64,000 nucleotides of DNA from Pseudomonas sp. F(2018) (GCF_005508865.1 NZ_SCOM01000007.1:62001-126000); one strand, 5' to 3'. Counted from the first letter of the stretch, positions 50,380 to 62,234 are shown. The notes: generated by a model not told the origin, from the sequence alone. Numbers and translations are program-made.

Positions 50380-53283
50380 TCAGCTCAGGCCCAGCTCGCG
50401 CCACAGGCGCATCACGCTGCGACGTTCGGCGGCAAACTGGTCGCCGCCGACCTTGCCCGGCTGTTTCTGCAACGCCTGCCGGTGGGCGGCGGAGCGGTAG
50501 GCCTTATAGGCCTCCTGCAACAGTTCGACGTCTGCGGCGGGCATCAATCCCACGTCGCGCAGGCCATCGAGAATGCGGATGTTATCGGTGTAGCGATGCA
50601 GCTCGGGGTGCTGCCGCGACCACGCCAGGGCCGCGTATTGCACCATAAATTCGATATCGACGATACCACCGGCGTCCTGCTTCAGATCGAAGGAAGACGC
50701 GGCGTCGAAGGCATTTTGCGCGGTGCCGGCGGCGGTCTCCCGAGTGCCCAGGTTGTCGCGCATCTTGGCGCGCATCTCGCTGACTTCGGCCTGCAGCTTG
50801 GGCAGGTCGCGCTCGCGGCCGAGCACCTCGGCACGCACCCGCTCGAAGGCCGCCCCGACCCGCGCGCAGCCGACCAGCACGCGGGCGCGCACCAGCGCCT
50901 GGTGCTCCCAGGTCCAGGCCTCGTTTTCCTGGTAGCGCTGGAAGGCGCCGAGGGAACTGACCAGCAGGCCCGCCGCCCCCGAGGGGCGCAGGCGCATGTC
51001 GACGTCATACAGCTGGCCGGAAGTGGTCTGGGTGGTCAGCAGGTGAATGATGCGCTGGCCCAGGCGGGCGAAGAACTGCGCGCCGTCGATGGGCTTGGCG
51101 CCGTCGGTCTCGGCCTGGGAATCGCCGTCATGGATGAACACCAGGTCCAGGTCCGAGCCGTGGCCGAACTCCAGGCCGCCGACCTTGCCGTAGCCGACGA
51201 TGATGAAGTCCGGATCGCATAGGCTGCCGTCGGCGCGGCGCGGATTGCCGTACTTGGCCACGGTCTGGCGCCAGGCCAGGGCCAGCACCTGGTCGAGGAT
51301 CGCCTCGGCCAGCCAGGTCAGGTAGTCGCTGACCTTCATCAGCGGCAGGGTGCCGGCGATTTCCGAGGCGGCCACGCGCAGGCCGTGGGCCAGCTTGAAG
51401 TGGCGCAGGGCCTCCATCTGCTGCTCCAGGTCGTCCTCGGGAATCCGCGTCAGGCGCTCGCGCAGCTCGGCGGCCAGCTCCGGCGCCAGCGGCGGCTTGA
51501 ACAGGCGGCCCTCGTTGAGCAGTTCGTCGAGCAGCAGCGGGAAGCGGGTGATCTGCTCGGCGATCCACGGGCTGGCCGCGCACAGGGTCAGCAGGCGCTT
51601 GAGCGCCAGGGGGTTCTCGGTGAGCAGCACCAGGTAGGCGGAACGCCGCGCCACCGCCTCGATCAGCGGCAGCACGCGCTCCAGCACCAGGTCCGGATTG
51701 GCGTGCTCGACGGTCTGCGCCAGCAGGCGCGGAATGAAGGCATCCAGGCGCTCGCGACCGAGGCGCTGCATGGTGCGCACCTGGCTGCCGCCGCGCAGGT
51801 CGATCAGCCGCTTGAGCGCGGCGGCGGGTTCGCTGAAGCCGGCCTCGGCCAGCTGGCGGCCGGCCATTTCCTCGTCCAGCGCCTCCTCCCACAGCGGCAG
51901 CCACTCGCCACCGACGCAGGTCTCGGCCTCGCCACCCTCGTCCTCGTCCGGGTCGGCGATGACCTGGCGGAAGTGCCACTCGATGCGCCCGCGCCACTGC
52001 GCCAGGCACTCCAGGAACTGCGCCCAGGAGTCGCAGCCCATGATGCAGGCCACCCGCGCGCGATCGATGTCGTTGTCCGGCAGCATCTGCGTCTGGCGGT
52101 CGCCGATGGCCTGCAGGGCATGCTCGGTATAACGCAGGAATTCGTAGCCTTCCTTCATCTCGGCGATGATCGGCGGCGGCAGGTAGCCCTGCCCCTCCAG
52201 GGTCGCCAGCACCTTGAGCAGCGGCCGCTGCTGCAGGCTGAGGTCGCGGCCGCCGTGGATCAGCTGGAAGGCCTGGGCGATGAACTCGACCTCGCGGATG
52301 CCGCCGGAGCCGAGCTTGACGTTGTCGCTCATGCCCTTGCGCCGCACTTCCTGCTGGATCAGCTGCTTCATGGAACGCAGCGCCTCGATGGCCGAGAAGT
52401 CCAGATAGCGGCGGTAGACGAAGGGCCGCAGCATCTCCAGCAGCTGCTTGCCGGCGGCCTGGTCACCACCGACCACCCGCGCCTTGATCATGGCGTAGCG
52501 TTCCCAGTCGCGACCCTGGTCCTGGTAGTACTGCTCCAAGGCATTGAAGCTGAGCACCAGCGCGCCGGCCGAGCCATACGGGCGCAGGCGCATATCGACG
52601 CGGAACACGAAGCCTTCGACGGTAATGGCATCCAGCGCCTTTATGAGTCTCTGCCCCAGGCGGATAAAGAACTCCTGGTTGTCCAGCGAGCGCTTCACCC
52701 CCTCGGTCTCACCGCCTTCCGGGTAGCCGAAGATCAGGTCGATGTCCGAGGACAGGTTGAGTTCGTGGGCGCCGAGCTTGCCCATGCCGAGGATGACCAT
52801 GTGCTGCACCTGGCCGGAGCGCCGACCGATCGGCGTGCCGAACTGCTCGCAGTGGCGCGGGAACAGCCACTCGTAGGCGCCATCGATGCTGGCATCGGCC
52901 AGGTCGGAGAGATCGCGGCAGGTCTCGGCCAGGTCGGCCTGGCGGGTCAGGTCGCGCCAGATGATGCGCACCTGCTGGCGGTTGCGGAAGCGCCGCAGGC
53001 GCCGGCCCAGCTCGTCCTCGTCGGCGCAGTCGGCCAGCGCGGCCTGCAGCTGGCCGCGCAGCTCGCCACCCTGCAGGCGCCGCTCCAGCTCGCCGCTGGC
53101 GCCCAACTCGGCCAGCAGCTCGGGGGCGCGCACGGCCTGCTCATGGACGAAGTCGCTGAGCGCGCAGACCCGCCGCAGCGCCTCCGCGCGCTCGCCCGAC
53201 CAGTCGGAAGGCAGCAGCGCGGCAGCGCGTTCGGCGAGGAGCAACAGGGCGGTCGGCAGGGCGGCCAGTGGCGGCAAACTCAT
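50380..53283 (-). CDS. glnE: Bifunctional glutamine synthetase adenylyltransferase/deadenylase GlnE
   Basis: 967 residues. Two nucleotidyltransferase domains: N-terminal adenylyl-removing domain (LSSDIDLIFGYPEGG) and C-terminal adenylylating domain (HGSDLDLVFIHDGDS), joined by a regulatory helical bundle. Controls glutamine synthetase activity in response to PII. Divergent from aceE across a 241-base gap that holds two HexR-type palindromes, so carbon and nitrogen control may meet here. Confidence 0.95.
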   Translation of the reverse strand: MSLPPLAALPTALLLLAERAAALLPSDWSGERAEALRRVCALSDFVHEQAVRAPELLAELGASGELERRLQGGELRGQLQAALADCADEDELGRRLRRFRNRQQVRIIWRDLTRQADLAETCRDLSDLADASIDGAYEWLFPRHCEQFGTPIGRRSGQVQHMVILGMGKLGAHELNLSSDIDLIFGYPEGGETEGVKRSLDNQEFFIRLGQRLIKALDAITVEGFVFRVDMRLRPYGSAGALVLSFNALEQYYQDQGRDWERYAMIKARVVGGDQAAGKQLLEMLRPFVYRRYLDFSAIEALRSMKQLIQQEVRRKGMSDNVKLGSGGIREVEFIAQAFQLIHGGRDLSLQQRPLLKVLATLEGQGYLPPPIIAEMKEGYEFLRYTEHALQAIGDRQTQMLPDNDIDRARVACIMGCDSWAQFLECLAQWRGRIEWHFRQVIADPDEDEGGEAETCVGGEWLPLWEEALDEEMAGRQLAEAGFSEPAAALKRLIDLRGGSQVRTMQRLGRERLDAFIPRLLAQTVEHANPDLVLERVLPLIEAVARRSAYLVLLTENPLALKRLLTLCAASPWIAEQITRFPLLLDELLNEGRLFKPPLAPELAAELRERLTRIPEDDLEQQMEALRHFKLAHGLRVAASEIAGTLPLMKVSDYLTWLAEAILDQVLALAWRQTVAKYGNPRRADGSLCDPDFIIVGYGKVGGLEFGHGSDLDLVFIHDGDSQAETDGAKPIDGAQFFARLGQRIIHLLTTQTTSGQLYDVDMRLRPSGAAGLLVSSLGAFQRYQENEAWTWEHQALVRARVLVGCARVGAAFERVRAEVLGRERDLPKLQAEVSEMRAKMRDNLGTRETAAGTAQNAFDAASSFDLKQDAGGIVDIEFMVQYAALAWSRQHPELHRYTDNIRILDGLRDVGLMPAADVELLQEAYKAYRSAAHRQALQKQPGKVGGDQFAAERRSVMRLWRELGLS

Positions 53284-53348
53284 GGTCTATCCTTGGGGAC
53301 GGGCAGTCAGACCCGATCTATCCCAGGCGCTACTGCCCTTCCTGAAAC

Positions 53349-53363
53349 TGTAGTTTTACTACT
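53349..53363. promoter_or_regulatory. HexR-type operator, left copy
   Basis: TGTAGTTTTACTACT matches the HexR consensus TGTARTWWWAYTACA at 14 of 15 positions. It is the inverted copy of the site at 53401. Confidence 0.6.
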
Positions 53364-53400
53364 AAAGAATGTGTCCCGGACTCCACAGGCGCCATCGAAA

Positions 53401-53415
53401 TGTAGTAAAACTACA
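53401..53415. promoter_or_regulatory. HexR-type operator, right copy
   Basis: TGTAGTAAAACTACA matches TGTARTWWWAYTACA at all 15 positions. Start-to-start distance from the left copy is 52 bases, about five turns of DNA, and 109 bases remain to the aceE start. Confidence 0.65.
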
Positions 53416-53524
53416 AAAACGACCATGAACACCCTGGTCGATAACGACTTCCCGTAGCCCGCCCAAAAAGCGTGCACGAGCCCAGGCCTCCGATTCTGGA
53501 AGCCTTTCCGCCCTGGAGCAAGCC

Positions 53525-56170
<2,646 letters not shown>

Positions 56171-56181
56171 GGAGACGCACT

Positions 56182-57861
56182 GTGAGCGAGTTGATTCGCG
56201 TACCCGATATCGGCAGCGGCGAAGGTGAAGTGATCGAACTGCTGGTCAAGGTCGGTGATCGCATCGAGGCCGAGCAGAGCCTGCTGACCCTGGAGTCGGA
56301 CAAGGCCAGCATGGAAATCCCCGCGCCCAGGGCCGGGGTGATCAAGAGCCTGAAGGTCAAGCTGGGCGACAAACTGAAGACCGGCGACGAGCTGCTGGAA
56401 CTGGAGGTCGAGGGCGCAGCCCCGGCCGCCGAACCGAAATCCGAGCCGGCTGCCGCCCCCGCACCGAGCAAACCGACCCAGGCCGTCGACGAGGCCGAGG
56501 CGCCCAGCGTCGCCGCGCCGCAACCGAGTGCCGCTCCGGCTGCCGAGAGCGTGCAGGATGTCCACGTGCCGGACATCGGCACCACCGGCAAGGTCAAGGT
56601 CATCGAGGTGCTGGTCAAGGCCGGCGACACTATCGCCGCCGACCAGTCGCTGATCACCCTGGAGTCGGACAAGGCCAGCATGGAGATCCCCTCGCCGGCC
56701 GCCGGCGTGGTGGAGTCCGTGCAGGTCAAGCTGGACGCCGAGGTCGGCACCGGCGATCTGATTCTCAAGCTCAAGGTCGCTGGCGCCGCTCCCGCTGCCG
56801 CGCCGGCTGCCGCACCGGCCCCGGCAGCCGCTCCGCCCGTGCACAGCACACCGCCCGGCGCGGCACCCGCGGTGGCCGCCGAAGTCGGCGCCATCGCCGC
56901 CCTGTCTGCGGCCGCCGCTGCAGTGGCCGCCCCGGTACGCGACGGCAGCAAGGTCCACGCCGGCCCGGCCGTGCGCATGACCGCCCGCGAGTTCGGCATC
57001 GACCTGGCCGCCGTGCCGGGTACCGGCCCGAAAGGCCGCATCCTCAAGGAAGACGTGCAGAACTACGTCAAGGCCATGCTGCAGAAGGCCAAGGATGCCC
57101 CGGCCGCTGGCACCACCGGCGGTGCCGGCATCCCACCGATCCCGGAAGTGGACTTCAGCAAGTTCGGCGCCATCGAAGAAGTGCCGATGACCCGCCTGAT
57201 GCAGGTCGGTGCCGCCAACCTTCATCGCAGCTGGCTCAACGTGCCGCACGTGACCCAGTTCGACAGCGCCGACATCACCGAGCTGGAAGCCTTCCGCGTG
57301 GCGCAGAAGGCGGTGGCCGAGAAGGCCGGCGTCAAGCTGACCGTGCTGCCGCTGCTGCTCAAGGCCTGCGCCCATCTGCTCAAGGAGCTGCCGGACTTCA
57401 ACAGTTCGTTGGCGCCGAGCGGGAAGGCGCTGATCCGCAAGAAATACGTGCACATCGGCTTCGCCGTTGACACTCCGGACGGCCTGCTGGTGCCGGTGAT
57501 CCGCGACGTCGACCAGAAGAGCCTGCTGCAGCTGGCAGGCGAGGCCGCCGAGCTGGCCGAGAAGGCACGCACCAAGAAGCTCTCGCCGGACGCCATGCAG
57601 GGCGCCTGCTTCACCATCTCCAGCCTCGGCCATATCGGCGGCACCGGCTTCACGCCGATCGTCAACGCGCCGGAAGTGGCGATCCTCGGGGTGAGCAAGG
57701 CGACCATGCAGCCGGTATGGGACGGCAAGGCCTTCCAGCCGCGCCTGATGCTGCCGCTGTCGCTGTCCTACGATCACCGGGTGATCAACGGCGCCGCCGC
57801 CGCGCGCTTCACCAAGCGTCTGGGCGACGTGCTGGGCGACATCCGTACCCTGCTGCTGTAA
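56182..57861 (+). CDS. aceF: Pyruvate dehydrogenase E2 (dihydrolipoamide acetyltransferase) AceF
   Basis: 559 residues, GTG start after GAGGAG. Two lipoyl domains, each with the lysine in ESDKASMEIP (residues near 43 and 163), flexible Ala/Pro linkers, an E1/E3-binding domain (VRMTAREFGIDLAAVPGTGPKG), and the catalytic domain with DHRVING near 534. The repeated DNA around 56290 and 56656 is due to the duplicated lipoyl domains. Lpd (E3) is not in the window. Confidence 0.96.
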   Translation: MSELIRVPDIGSGEGEVIELLVKVGDRIEAEQSLLTLESDKASMEIPAPRAGVIKSLKVKLGDKLKTGDELLELEVEGAAPAAEPKSEPAAAPAPSKPTQAVDEAEAPSVAAPQPSAAPAAESVQDVHVPDIGTTGKVKVIEVLVKAGDTIAADQSLITLESDKASMEIPSPAAGVVESVQVKLDAEVGTGDLILKLKVAGAAPAAAPAAAPAPAAAPPVHSTPPGAAPAVAAEVGAIAALSAAAAAVAAPVRDGSKVHAGPAVRMTAREFGIDLAAVPGTGPKGRILKEDVQNYVKAMLQKAKDAPAAGTTGGAGIPPIPEVDFSKFGAIEEVPMTRLMQVGAANLHRSWLNVPHVTQFDSADITELEAFRVAQKAVAEKAGVKLTVLPLLLKACAHLLKELPDFNSSLAPSGKALIRKKYVHIGFAVDTPDGLLVPVIRDVDQKSLLQLAGEAAELAEKARTKKLSPDAMQGACFTISSLGHIGGTGFTPIVNAPEVAILGVSKATMQPVWDGKAFQPRLMLPLSLSYDHRVINGAAAARFTKRLGDVLGDIRTLLL

Positions 57862-57903
57862 CGAACCAAGCTGTGCTTTGGAGGCATCGACGCCTCACTC
57901 CTC

Positions 57904-57930
57904 GGCCCCGCCTCCTGGCGGGGCTTTTTT
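57904..57930 (+). terminator. Rho-independent terminator after aceEF
   Basis: GCCCCGCC and GGCGGGGC (8-bp stem, four-base loop) followed by six T, 43 bases after the aceF stop. Confidence 0.9.
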
Positions 57931-57984
57931 ATGGAGGAGTACAAATGTGGACGCGAGGCTCTTTGCGTCGCCCACTGCTCAGCC

Positions 57985-58043
57985 GTAGCCCGGATGCAAT
58001 CCGGGAAGTAGGCAACTCTGCCCCCGGATTACACCCGGGCTAC
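57985..58043. repeat. REP-like inverted repeat
   Basis: GTAGCCCGGATGCAATCCG on the left and a reverse-complement arm ending CCCGGGCTAC on the right; 19 of 21 positions pair. This GTAGCCCGG / CCGGGCTAC pattern is a common dispersed intergenic repeat in Pseudomonas and other proteobacteria. The 57931-58063 stretch otherwise holds no supportable gene. Confidence 0.65.
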
Positions 58044-58063
58044 CCACTTTTTATCGCGCAAAG

Positions 58064-58088
58064 AAAAGCCCCGCCGAAGCGGGGCTTT
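58064..58088. terminator. Terminator of the small secreted-protein gene
   Basis: AAAGCCCCGC and GCGGGGCTTT (perfect 10-bp stem, loop CGAA), A-rich on one side and T-rich on the other, 18 bases beyond the minus-strand stop at 58106; works on both strands. Confidence 0.8.
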
Positions 58089-58105
58089 CTGCACCAGCCT
58101 GCGGA

Positions 58106-58636
58106 TCAGTTTTTCTGCAGATTGCGGATCAGGAAGCTGATCGCCTTGGCCAGGTCGGCCGCGCCCTGGTGATCGCGCAGCACGGTGATCCACGGGCTGC
58201 CGTCGGCCGGATTGTTCAGCACGCAGGTGATGCCGTTGGTCGGACAGTCGTAATGGATATAGGGGTCGAGACCGAACACCGACAGGCGCTGGTTGCTCAC
58301 CGCCAGGCTGTTGGTCTGCTCGGCGCGGGTTTCCTGGCGCACCAGCAGCTCGCCCGGGGCGGCGACGCTGAGCTGGTAGCGCAGGTCGCTGCGCTGCGCC
58401 GGCGCCTTGCCCAGCTGGTAGCCGGCGCGCAGGGCGTAGGTGTCGAGCAGCGCGTTGCTATGCGCCAGCAGCGCCTTGCGCTCGTCCTTGGTCAGATACA
58501 GTCGCTTCAGCTCGGCGAGATAACGCGCCTGCTCCTCACCGCTCAGCTGGGCTTCGCTGGCCTGCGCCGGGGCACCCGCGCCCAGGCTCAGCATCAGCAA
58601 TAACCCGCTCAGTCTTCTTGTCAGTCCCTGCCGCAT
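58106..58636 (-). CDS. Small secreted or periplasmic protein of unknown function
   Basis: 176 residues. Basic start and hydrophobic core (MRQGLTRRLSGLLLMLSLGAGAPAQA) give a Sec signal peptide with AQA cleavage. The mature part has an alpha-helical N-terminus (EEQARYLAELKRLYLTKDERKALL) and two cysteines (DCPTNGITCVLNNP) that could form a disulfide, ending DHQGAADLAKAISFLIRNLQKN. I recognise no family. Divergent from dipA (126-base gap). Its frame runs on upstream only as the antisense shadow of dipA. Confidence 0.7.
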   Translation of the reverse strand: MRQGLTRRLSGLLLMLSLGAGAPAQASEAQLSGEEQARYLAELKRLYLTKDERKALLAHSNALLDTYALRAGYQLGKAPAQRSDLRYQLSVAAPGELLVRQETRAEQTNSLAVSNQRLSVFGLDPYIHYDCPTNGITCVLNNPADGSPWITVLRDHQGAADLAKAISFLIRNLQKN

Positions 58637-58762
58637 GATGCACCCTTGCCCCACTTGGTTGATGTAACAGACCTGTGAACTCGTCTGGCGGCCCCACACA
58701 CTGGAGCGCCAACAGGTTCCAAGCCTGCCCTGAAGCGGCAGCATAAGGAAGCCAGTCGTTCG

Positions 58763-61456
58763 ATGAAAAGCCATCCCGATGCCGCCAGCCGTCAGGCGGC
58801 CGAGGTTGTGACGCAGTTGCCAGTGCCCTCGCGCCTGGGAATGCTGCGCTTCGAGCGTATCAACGAGCCCAGCTGGACCCTGCTGTTCCTCGATCCCGCC
58901 TGCGAACGCCAACTCGGCGTCAGCGCCGGCGAACTCTGCGCCCTGCTCGACTGCCCCTACGCCAGCCTGATGGAGCCGGAGTCGCGCTACCAGTTGCACG
59001 ACGAGATCCAGCTGCAGCTGAGCAAGGCGCCGCACTATTCGGTGCGCTATCGCCTGCACACGCCCAACGGCGCCCTGCACCTGCTGGAGATCGGCGAGTC
59101 GTTCCAGCAGCGCGGCCGCCTGCTGCTGCGTGGCTACCTGCTGGTCACCGCCGAGGCCGGCGAGACCCTGGCCGAGCAGCGCATGCAGGAGCTGGAAGAA
59201 CAGAACAACAAGCTGAGAACCTCCCTGGAGCTGTACCAGCACTCCCAGGAAGAGCACCTGCAGCACCTGATCCGCTCGCGCGCCCAGCAGAGCCTGATCG
59301 TGCGCCTGGCGCGGCATCGCTATAGCGCGCTGGACCCGCTCAAGGAAGCCGCCGAGCTGATCACCCAGGCCGCCTGCGAGACCTATGACGTGGCCCGCGC
59401 CAGCCTCTGGCACCTGATCGGCGAGACCCTGGAGCCGGTGGCCATGTACCGCCGCGACATCGACGGCCACGAGATGCCGGCGGCCATCGACGCCCGCCTG
59501 TTCCCGCGCTATCTGGAGGCGCTGCACAGCGGCCGCGCCATCGACGCGCACAACGCCCAGCGCGACCCGCGCACCAGCGAGCTGGCCCGAGGCTACCTCA
59601 AGCCCCTGGGCATCAGCGCCATGCTCGACGCCAGCATCCGCCTCGGCGGCGAGGTGGTCGGCGTGCTGTGCCTGGAGCACATCGGCCCGGCGCGCACCTG
59701 GCAGGCCGACGAGATCGCCTTCGCCGGCGAACTGGCCGACCAGTTCGCCCAGGTCATGAGCAACCAGCAGCGCCGCGACGCCACCAGCGCCCTGTTCCTG
59801 TTCCAGCGCGCCGTGGAGCAGAGCGCCAGCGCCTTCCTGCTGTTCGACCGCGACGGCCTGGTGCAGTACGTCAACCCCAGCTTCACCTCGATCACCCAAT
59901 ATGGTGCCGAGGAGATCCAGGGCCGGCGCATCTCCCAGCTGCCGGCCCTGGAGAACCTCGGCGACTTGCTGTTCGACGCCCAGGCCGGCCTGGCCGAGCG
60001 CAACAGCTGGCAGGGCGAGTTCCGCAGCCGGCGCAAGAACCTCGAGCCTTACTGGGGCCAGCTGTCGATCTCCAAGGTGTACAACGACGACGGCGAGCTG
60101 ACCCACTACATCGGCATCTACGAAGACATCACCCAGAGCAAGCTGGCCCAGCAGCGCATCGAGCGCCTGGCCTACAGCGACAACCTCACCGGCCTGGGTA
60201 ATCGCCCCTACTTCATCCGCTGCCTGGAAGAACGCTTCGCCCGCCACGACGGCCAGGCCTTCAGCCTGCTGCTGGTGGACATCGACAACTTCAAGCGGAT
60301 CAACGACAGCCTCGGCCACCAGACCGGCGACAAGCTGCTGACCAACCTGGCCCGCCGCCTGCGCAACAGCCTGAGCCAGAACACCAGCCTGGCGCGCTTC
60401 GCCAGCAACGAGTTCGCCGTGCTGCTGGACGGCGCCGAGCAGGAAGCCGGTCTCAAACTGGCCCAGGAGCTGCTGGCCACCCTGGACAAGCCGCTGTTCG
60501 TCGACAACCAGCTGATCAGCGTCACCGGCTCGGTCGGCCTGGCCTGCGCGCCGCTGCACGGCGACGACCCGCACGTGCTGATGAAGCACGCCGGCCTGGC
60601 CCTGCACAAGGCCAAGGCCAACGGCAAGCACCAGGTCCAGCTGTTCACCGAGGCGCTGAATGCCGAGGCCAGCTACAAGCTGTTCGTCGAGAACAACCTG
60701 CGTCGTGCCCTGACCCAGAACGAGCTGGAGGTCTACTACCAGCCCAAGCTTTGCCTGAAGAGCGGGCAGCTGCTCGGCCTGGAAGCGCTGCTGCGCTGGC
60801 AGCACCCGGAGAAGGGCATGATCAGCCCGGACCAGTTCATCAGCGTCGCCGAGGAAACCGGCCTGATCATCCCCATCGGCAAATGGGTGGTGCGCCAGGC
60901 CTGCCGCGCCAGCCTGGAGCTGTCAGCCCTGGGCATGGGTGATATCCAGGTGGCGATCAACCTGTCGGCCAAGCAGTTCACCGACCCCGACCTGGTCGGC
61001 TCCATCGCCGCCATCCTCGACGAGGAGCAGCTGCCGGCGCACCTGCTGGAAGTGGAGCTGACCGAGAGCCTGCTGCTCGAAGGCAACGACGCCACCCGCC
61101 AGCAGGTGGCACGCCTCAAGGCCCTGGGCCTGACCCTGGCGATGGACGACTTCGGCACCGGCTACTCGTCGCTGAGCTACCTGAAGAAATTCCCGATCGA
61201 CGTGATCAAGATCGACCGCAGCTTCATCAAGGACATCCCCGAGAACCAGGACGACATGGAGATCACCTCCGCGGTGATCGCCATGGCCCACAACCTCAAG
61301 CTCAAGGTGGTCGCCGAAGGTATCGAGACCGCCGCCCAGCTCGGCTTCCTGCGCCGCCAGCTGTGCGACGTTGGCCAGGGCTACCTGTTCGACCGGCCGA
61401 TTCCCGGCCGCGACCTGGTGGGCAGCCTGCGCCGCTATCCCTGCCGCGGCGCCTGA
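58763..61456 (+). CDS. dipA: PAS-GAF-PAS-GGDEF-EAL c-di-GMP phosphodiesterase (DipA-like)
   Basis: 897 residues. PAS-like (about 25-130), coiled stretch, GAF (about 195-325), PAS (about 350-450), degenerate GGDEF (ARFASNEFAVLL, about 548: ASNEF, so no cyclase activity expected) and intact EAL (EALLRWQHPEKG, about 674; DDFGTGYSSLSYLK; KIDRSF; EGIETAAQ). Fits a c-di-GMP phosphodiesterase; the position next to aceF and msrA matches DipA (PA5017), needed for biofilm dispersal. The symbol is by analogy. Confidence 0.88.
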   Translation: MKSHPDAASRQAAEVVTQLPVPSRLGMLRFERINEPSWTLLFLDPACERQLGVSAGELCALLDCPYASLMEPESRYQLHDEIQLQLSKAPHYSVRYRLHTPNGALHLLEIGESFQQRGRLLLRGYLLVTAEAGETLAEQRMQELEEQNNKLRTSLELYQHSQEEHLQHLIRSRAQQSLIVRLARHRYSALDPLKEAAELITQAACETYDVARASLWHLIGETLEPVAMYRRDIDGHEMPAAIDARLFPRYLEALHSGRAIDAHNAQRDPRTSELARGYLKPLGISAMLDASIRLGGEVVGVLCLEHIGPARTWQADEIAFAGELADQFAQVMSNQQRRDATSALFLFQRAVEQSASAFLLFDRDGLVQYVNPSFTSITQYGAEEIQGRRISQLPALENLGDLLFDAQAGLAERNSWQGEFRSRRKNLEPYWGQLSISKVYNDDGELTHYIGIYEDITQSKLAQQRIERLAYSDNLTGLGNRPYFIRCLEERFARHDGQAFSLLLVDIDNFKRINDSLGHQTGDKLLTNLARRLRNSLSQNTSLARFASNEFAVLLDGAEQEAGLKLAQELLATLDKPLFVDNQLISVTGSVGLACAPLHGDDPHVLMKHAGLALHKAKANGKHQVQLFTEALNAEASYKLFVENNLRRALTQNELEVYYQPKLCLKSGQLLGLEALLRWQHPEKGMISPDQFISVAEETGLIIPIGKWVVRQACRASLELSALGMGDIQVAINLSAKQFTDPDLVGSIAAILDEEQLPAHLLEVELTESLLLEGNDATRQQVARLKALGLTLAMDDFGTGYSSLSYLKKFPIDVIKIDRSFIKDIPENQDDMEITSAVIAMAHNLKLKVVAEGIETAAQLGFLRRQLCDVGQGYLFDRPIPGRDLVGSLRRYPCRGA

Positions 61457-61586
61457 ACTTCGCCCAGCCGACCAACGGCAGGCCCGCGCTGTAATCCAGC
61501 CCCACGATTCGCGTCTATCCCTCGGCTTCAACCGCCCGCCCAGCGGAGTAAGCTATCCCCAGTCCGTCACAGCACAGGAACAGATC

Positions 61587-62234
61587 ATGGTTCTGCGTTC
61601 GCAAATCCTCGCCCACAAACTCGAACTGCCCAGCGCCGAACAGGCCCTGCCCGGCCGCGTCGAGAGCATGGCGGTGCCAGCCGCCCACTACGTCAACGGC
61701 AACCCGCTCAAGGCGCCCTTCCCCGCCGGCCTGCAGCAGGCGGTATTCGCCATGGGTTGCTTCTGGGGTGTCGAGCGGCGCTTCTGGCAACAGCCCGGCG
61801 TGTGGACCACCGCCGTGGGCTACGCCGGCGGCCATACGCCGAACCCGACCTACGAGGAAGTCTGCTCCGGCCTGACCGGCCATACCGAGGTGGTGCTGGT
61901 GGTGTTCGACCCGCAGCAGACCAGCTACGAGCAACTGCTCAAGGTGTTCTGGGAAGCGCACAACCCGACCCAGGGCATGCGCCAGGGCAACGACATCGGC
62001 ACCCAGTACCGCTCGGCCATCTATTGCCTGGATGCCGCCCAGCGCACCGCCGCCGAAGCCAGCCAGGCGCAGTTCCAGGCCGAACTGGAGAAGGCCGGAC
62101 TCGGCCCCATCACCACCGAGATCGCCGACGCGCCGGCCTTCTACTACGCCGAGGCCTATCACCAGCAGTACCTGGCGAAGAACCCGGGCGGCTATTGCGG
62201 GCTGGGCGGTACTGGGGTGTGCCTGCCGGTCTGA
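61587..62234 (+). CDS. msrA: Peptide methionine sulfoxide reductase MsrA
   Basis: 215 residues. Catalytic Cys58 in MGCFWGVERRFW, with VGYAGGHTPNPTYEEVCSG and, at the C-terminus, YCGLGGTGVCLPV supplying the resolving cysteines. Reduces S-methionine sulfoxide in oxidised proteins. Start ATGGTTCTG after a weak purine stretch; 130 bases after dipA. Confidence 0.95.
   Translation: MVLRSQILAHKLELPSAEQALPGRVESMAVPAAHYVNGNPLKAPFPAGLQQAVFAMGCFWGVERRFWQQPGVWTTAVGYAGGHTPNPTYEEVCSGLTGHTEVVLVVFDPQQTSYEQLLKVFWEAHNPTQGMRQGNDIGTQYRSAIYCLDAAQRTAAEASQAQFQAELEKAGLGPITTEIADAPAFYYAEAYHQQYLAKNPGGYCGLGGTGVCLPV

Larger units (their letters stand above)
53284..53524. promoter_or_regulatory. glnE/aceE divergent promoter region
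   Basis: 241 bases, no ORF. Contains the two operator-like palindromes at 53349 and 53401 and the aceE ribosome-binding site (GGAG before the ATG at 53525). No -35/-10 pair stands out clearly on either strand. Confidence 0.5.

Noticed and set aside
51385..53457. Long plus-strand open frame opposite glnE
   Set aside because: Shadow of GlnE on the opposite strand; no motif in its translation.
56281..56700. A direct repeat of nearly 30 bases within aceF
   Set aside because: Explained by the two lipoyl domains encoding the same ESDKASME motif, not by a DNA-level repeat element.
58637..60805. Upstream extension of the minus-strand frame at 58106
   Set aside because: Antisense to dipA; the recognisable signal peptide starts at 58636.
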